Below, piece by piece: positions 63,041 through 64,000 of a DNA stretch of 64,000 nucleotides; positions within the stretch are counted from its first letter, which is position 1; each line of letters starts with the position of its first letter. The notes beneath the pieces are model-generated. The model worked only from the letters and a program-made list of their open reading frames with translations, ran no database searches and had not been told where the DNA came from. The stretch is from Parabacteroides sp. AD58 (GTDB taxonomy: Bacteria; Bacteroidota; Bacteroidia; Bacteroidales; Tannerellaceae), in the NCBI RefSeq assembly GCF_023744375.2, contig NZ_CP146284.1, forward strand, positions 2,542,001 through 2,606,000. The letters run 5' to 3'. The translations under genes were made by a program, and so were the position numbers.

Positions 63041-64000
63041 ATGAAGACAATACCCGACCATAGTTTTGGGAAGCTATGGAATATCAGTTTCGGATTTTTT
63101 GGTGTACAAATTGCGTATGCCTTACAAAGCGCCAATATCAGCCGGATCTTTTCCACCCTGGGAGCCGATCCGCATGAGTTAAGTTATTTCTGGTTATTGC
63201 CACCGTTGGCTGGTATGATTGTACAACCCATCATCGGTGCTGCCAGTGACAAGACATGGACGCGCTGGGGACGGCGTATTCCCTATTTATTTCTCGGAGC
63301 GACATTAGCACTGATCGTCATGTGCCTCTTGCCTAATGCCGGGAGTTTTGGATTTACTGTTGCCCAAGCTATGATCTTCGGTCTGTTTGCCCTGATGCTA
63401 CTCGATACATCTATTAATATCGCCATGCAACCTTTTAAGATGATGGTAGGCGATATGGTGAACGAGAAGCAGAAAAGTCTCGCCTACTCTATCCAAAGCT
63501 TTCTCTGTAATGCCGGTAGTCTGGTAGGATATCTCTTTCCGTTTATCTTTACCTGGATAGGCATCAGTAATATTGCTCCCAAAGGAGTCATTCCCGATTC
63601 TGTCATCTATTCATTTTATATAGGAGCATTAATACTGGTCTTGTGCGTCTTTTATACAGCCTTTACCGTCAAAGAATATCCACCGAAAGAATATGCAGAA
63701 TACCATCAGATAGAACCAGAAAATCCACAAGAGAAGACCAATGTCTTTACTCTATTGAAACATGCGCCTTCGGTATTCTGGACTGTTGGACTGGTTCAAT
63801 TCTTCTGCTGGGCTGCATTCATGTTTATGTGGACCTATACGAGCGGTGCTGTCGCTACACAAGCCTTTCACGCACCCGTAGTCGAAAAAGTTATTGACGG
63901 AATCTCTTCTGTAGTATTGAATACGCAGTCTGTAGAGTATCAGAATGCAGCCGACTGGGTTGGTATTCTGTTTGCCGTACAAGCAATCGGTTCTGTTATC
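63041..64000 (+). CDS. MFS sugar transporter (SLC45/sucrose-maltose type), 3' end cut by window edge
   Basis: Open from ATG 63041 to the window end (320 codons, no stop). It begins MKTIPDHSFGKLWNISFGFF and contains IAYALQSANISRIFSTLGA, PPLAGMIVQPIIGAASDKTW and TRWGRRIPYLFLGA (MFS loop motif), with several membrane segments. Similar carriers in Bacteroidetes glucan loci move maltose or maltooligosaccharides across the inner membrane. It starts 22 bp after the GH13 stop. The C-terminal half is not visible. Confidence 0.92.
   Translation, partial: MKTIPDHSFGKLWNISFGFFGVQIAYALQSANISRIFSTLGADPHELSYFWLLPPLAGMIVQPIIGAASDKTWTRWGRRIPYLFLGATLALIVMCLLPNAGSFGFTVAQAMIFGLFALMLLDTSINIAMQPFKMMVGDMVNEKQKSLAYSIQSFLCNAGSLVGYLFPFIFTWIGISNIAPKGVIPDSVIYSFYIGALILVLCVFYTAFTVKEYPPKEYAEYHQIEPENPQEKTNVFTLLKHAPSVFWTVGLVQFFCWAAFMFMWTYTSGAVATQAFHAPVVEKVIDGISSVVLNTQSVEYQNAADWVGILFAVQAIGSVI

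Overview
The window looks like a Bacteroidales chromosome, most likely Parabacteroides or a close Tannerellaceae relative. That is inferred from the SusC/SusD pair, GH92 and GH97 glycosidases, DUF3109 and DUF6261 proteins, moderate G+C, and many promoters of the Bacteroidota -7 type (TAnnTTTG). No species can be named from sequence alone.

Layout. 0-2.4 kb: an unknown gene cut by the left edge, a large AT-rich palindrome and a YgjP-type metalloprotease. 2.5-14 kb: housekeeping and glycan genes (gpmI, a four-helix-bundle gene in an inverted-repeat cassette, DUF3109, mtnA, GH92, a retaining-type GH97, ychF, nadB). 13.7-30.3 kb: a minus-strand efflux/stress locus. It holds a TolC-RhuM-NtrC-kinase operon and an adaptor/ABC operon with three A/B permease pairs around one ATPase, with a small ADP-ribosyl-like (DUF3990) gene pair between them. 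Both operons start with a sigma-54 type promoter and share an upstream 16-bp dyad, so they probably form one regulon of the encoded NtrC-like activator. 30.7-39.3 kb: a YhcG nuclease, FKBP and glyS, a Gfo/Idh/MocA oxidoreductase, DUF6261, an array of tandem hairpin repeats and a large restriction/methyltransferase-like protein with a near-perfect palindrome in its coding sequence. 39.4-46.5 kb: a DUF4838 protein, TatD, a candidate small RNA, an ArsR repressor followed by a collapsed arsenic operon, tRNA-Lys, an AI-2E family transporter and a PBP4-type peptidase. 46.5-53.3 kb: a MacAB-TolC-like operon with its own LytS/LytTR pair; two 21-bp-spaced direct repeats upstream fit a LytTR site. 53.4-55.9 kb: tyrS, tRNA-Gln, rubrerythrin. 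56.2-64 kb: an alpha-glucan utilisation locus (SusC, SusD, pullulanase-like GH13, MFS sugar transporter), cut by the right edge.

How parts work together. The two efflux loci each pair an ABC/adaptor/TolC set with a dedicated two-component system, but of different types (sigma-54/NtrC against LytTR). In the glucan locus SusC/D would bind and import glucan, the GH13 enzyme would cleave alpha-1,6 branches, and the MFS carrier would bring products across the inner membrane.

The most unusual non-coding structure is a dispersed repeat family built on a 21-nt unit (AAAAGCCGGCGTATTTTGATC) found in at least four intergenic regions, at two of them joined to a second conserved block. All function calls are by reading motifs; no database search was run.
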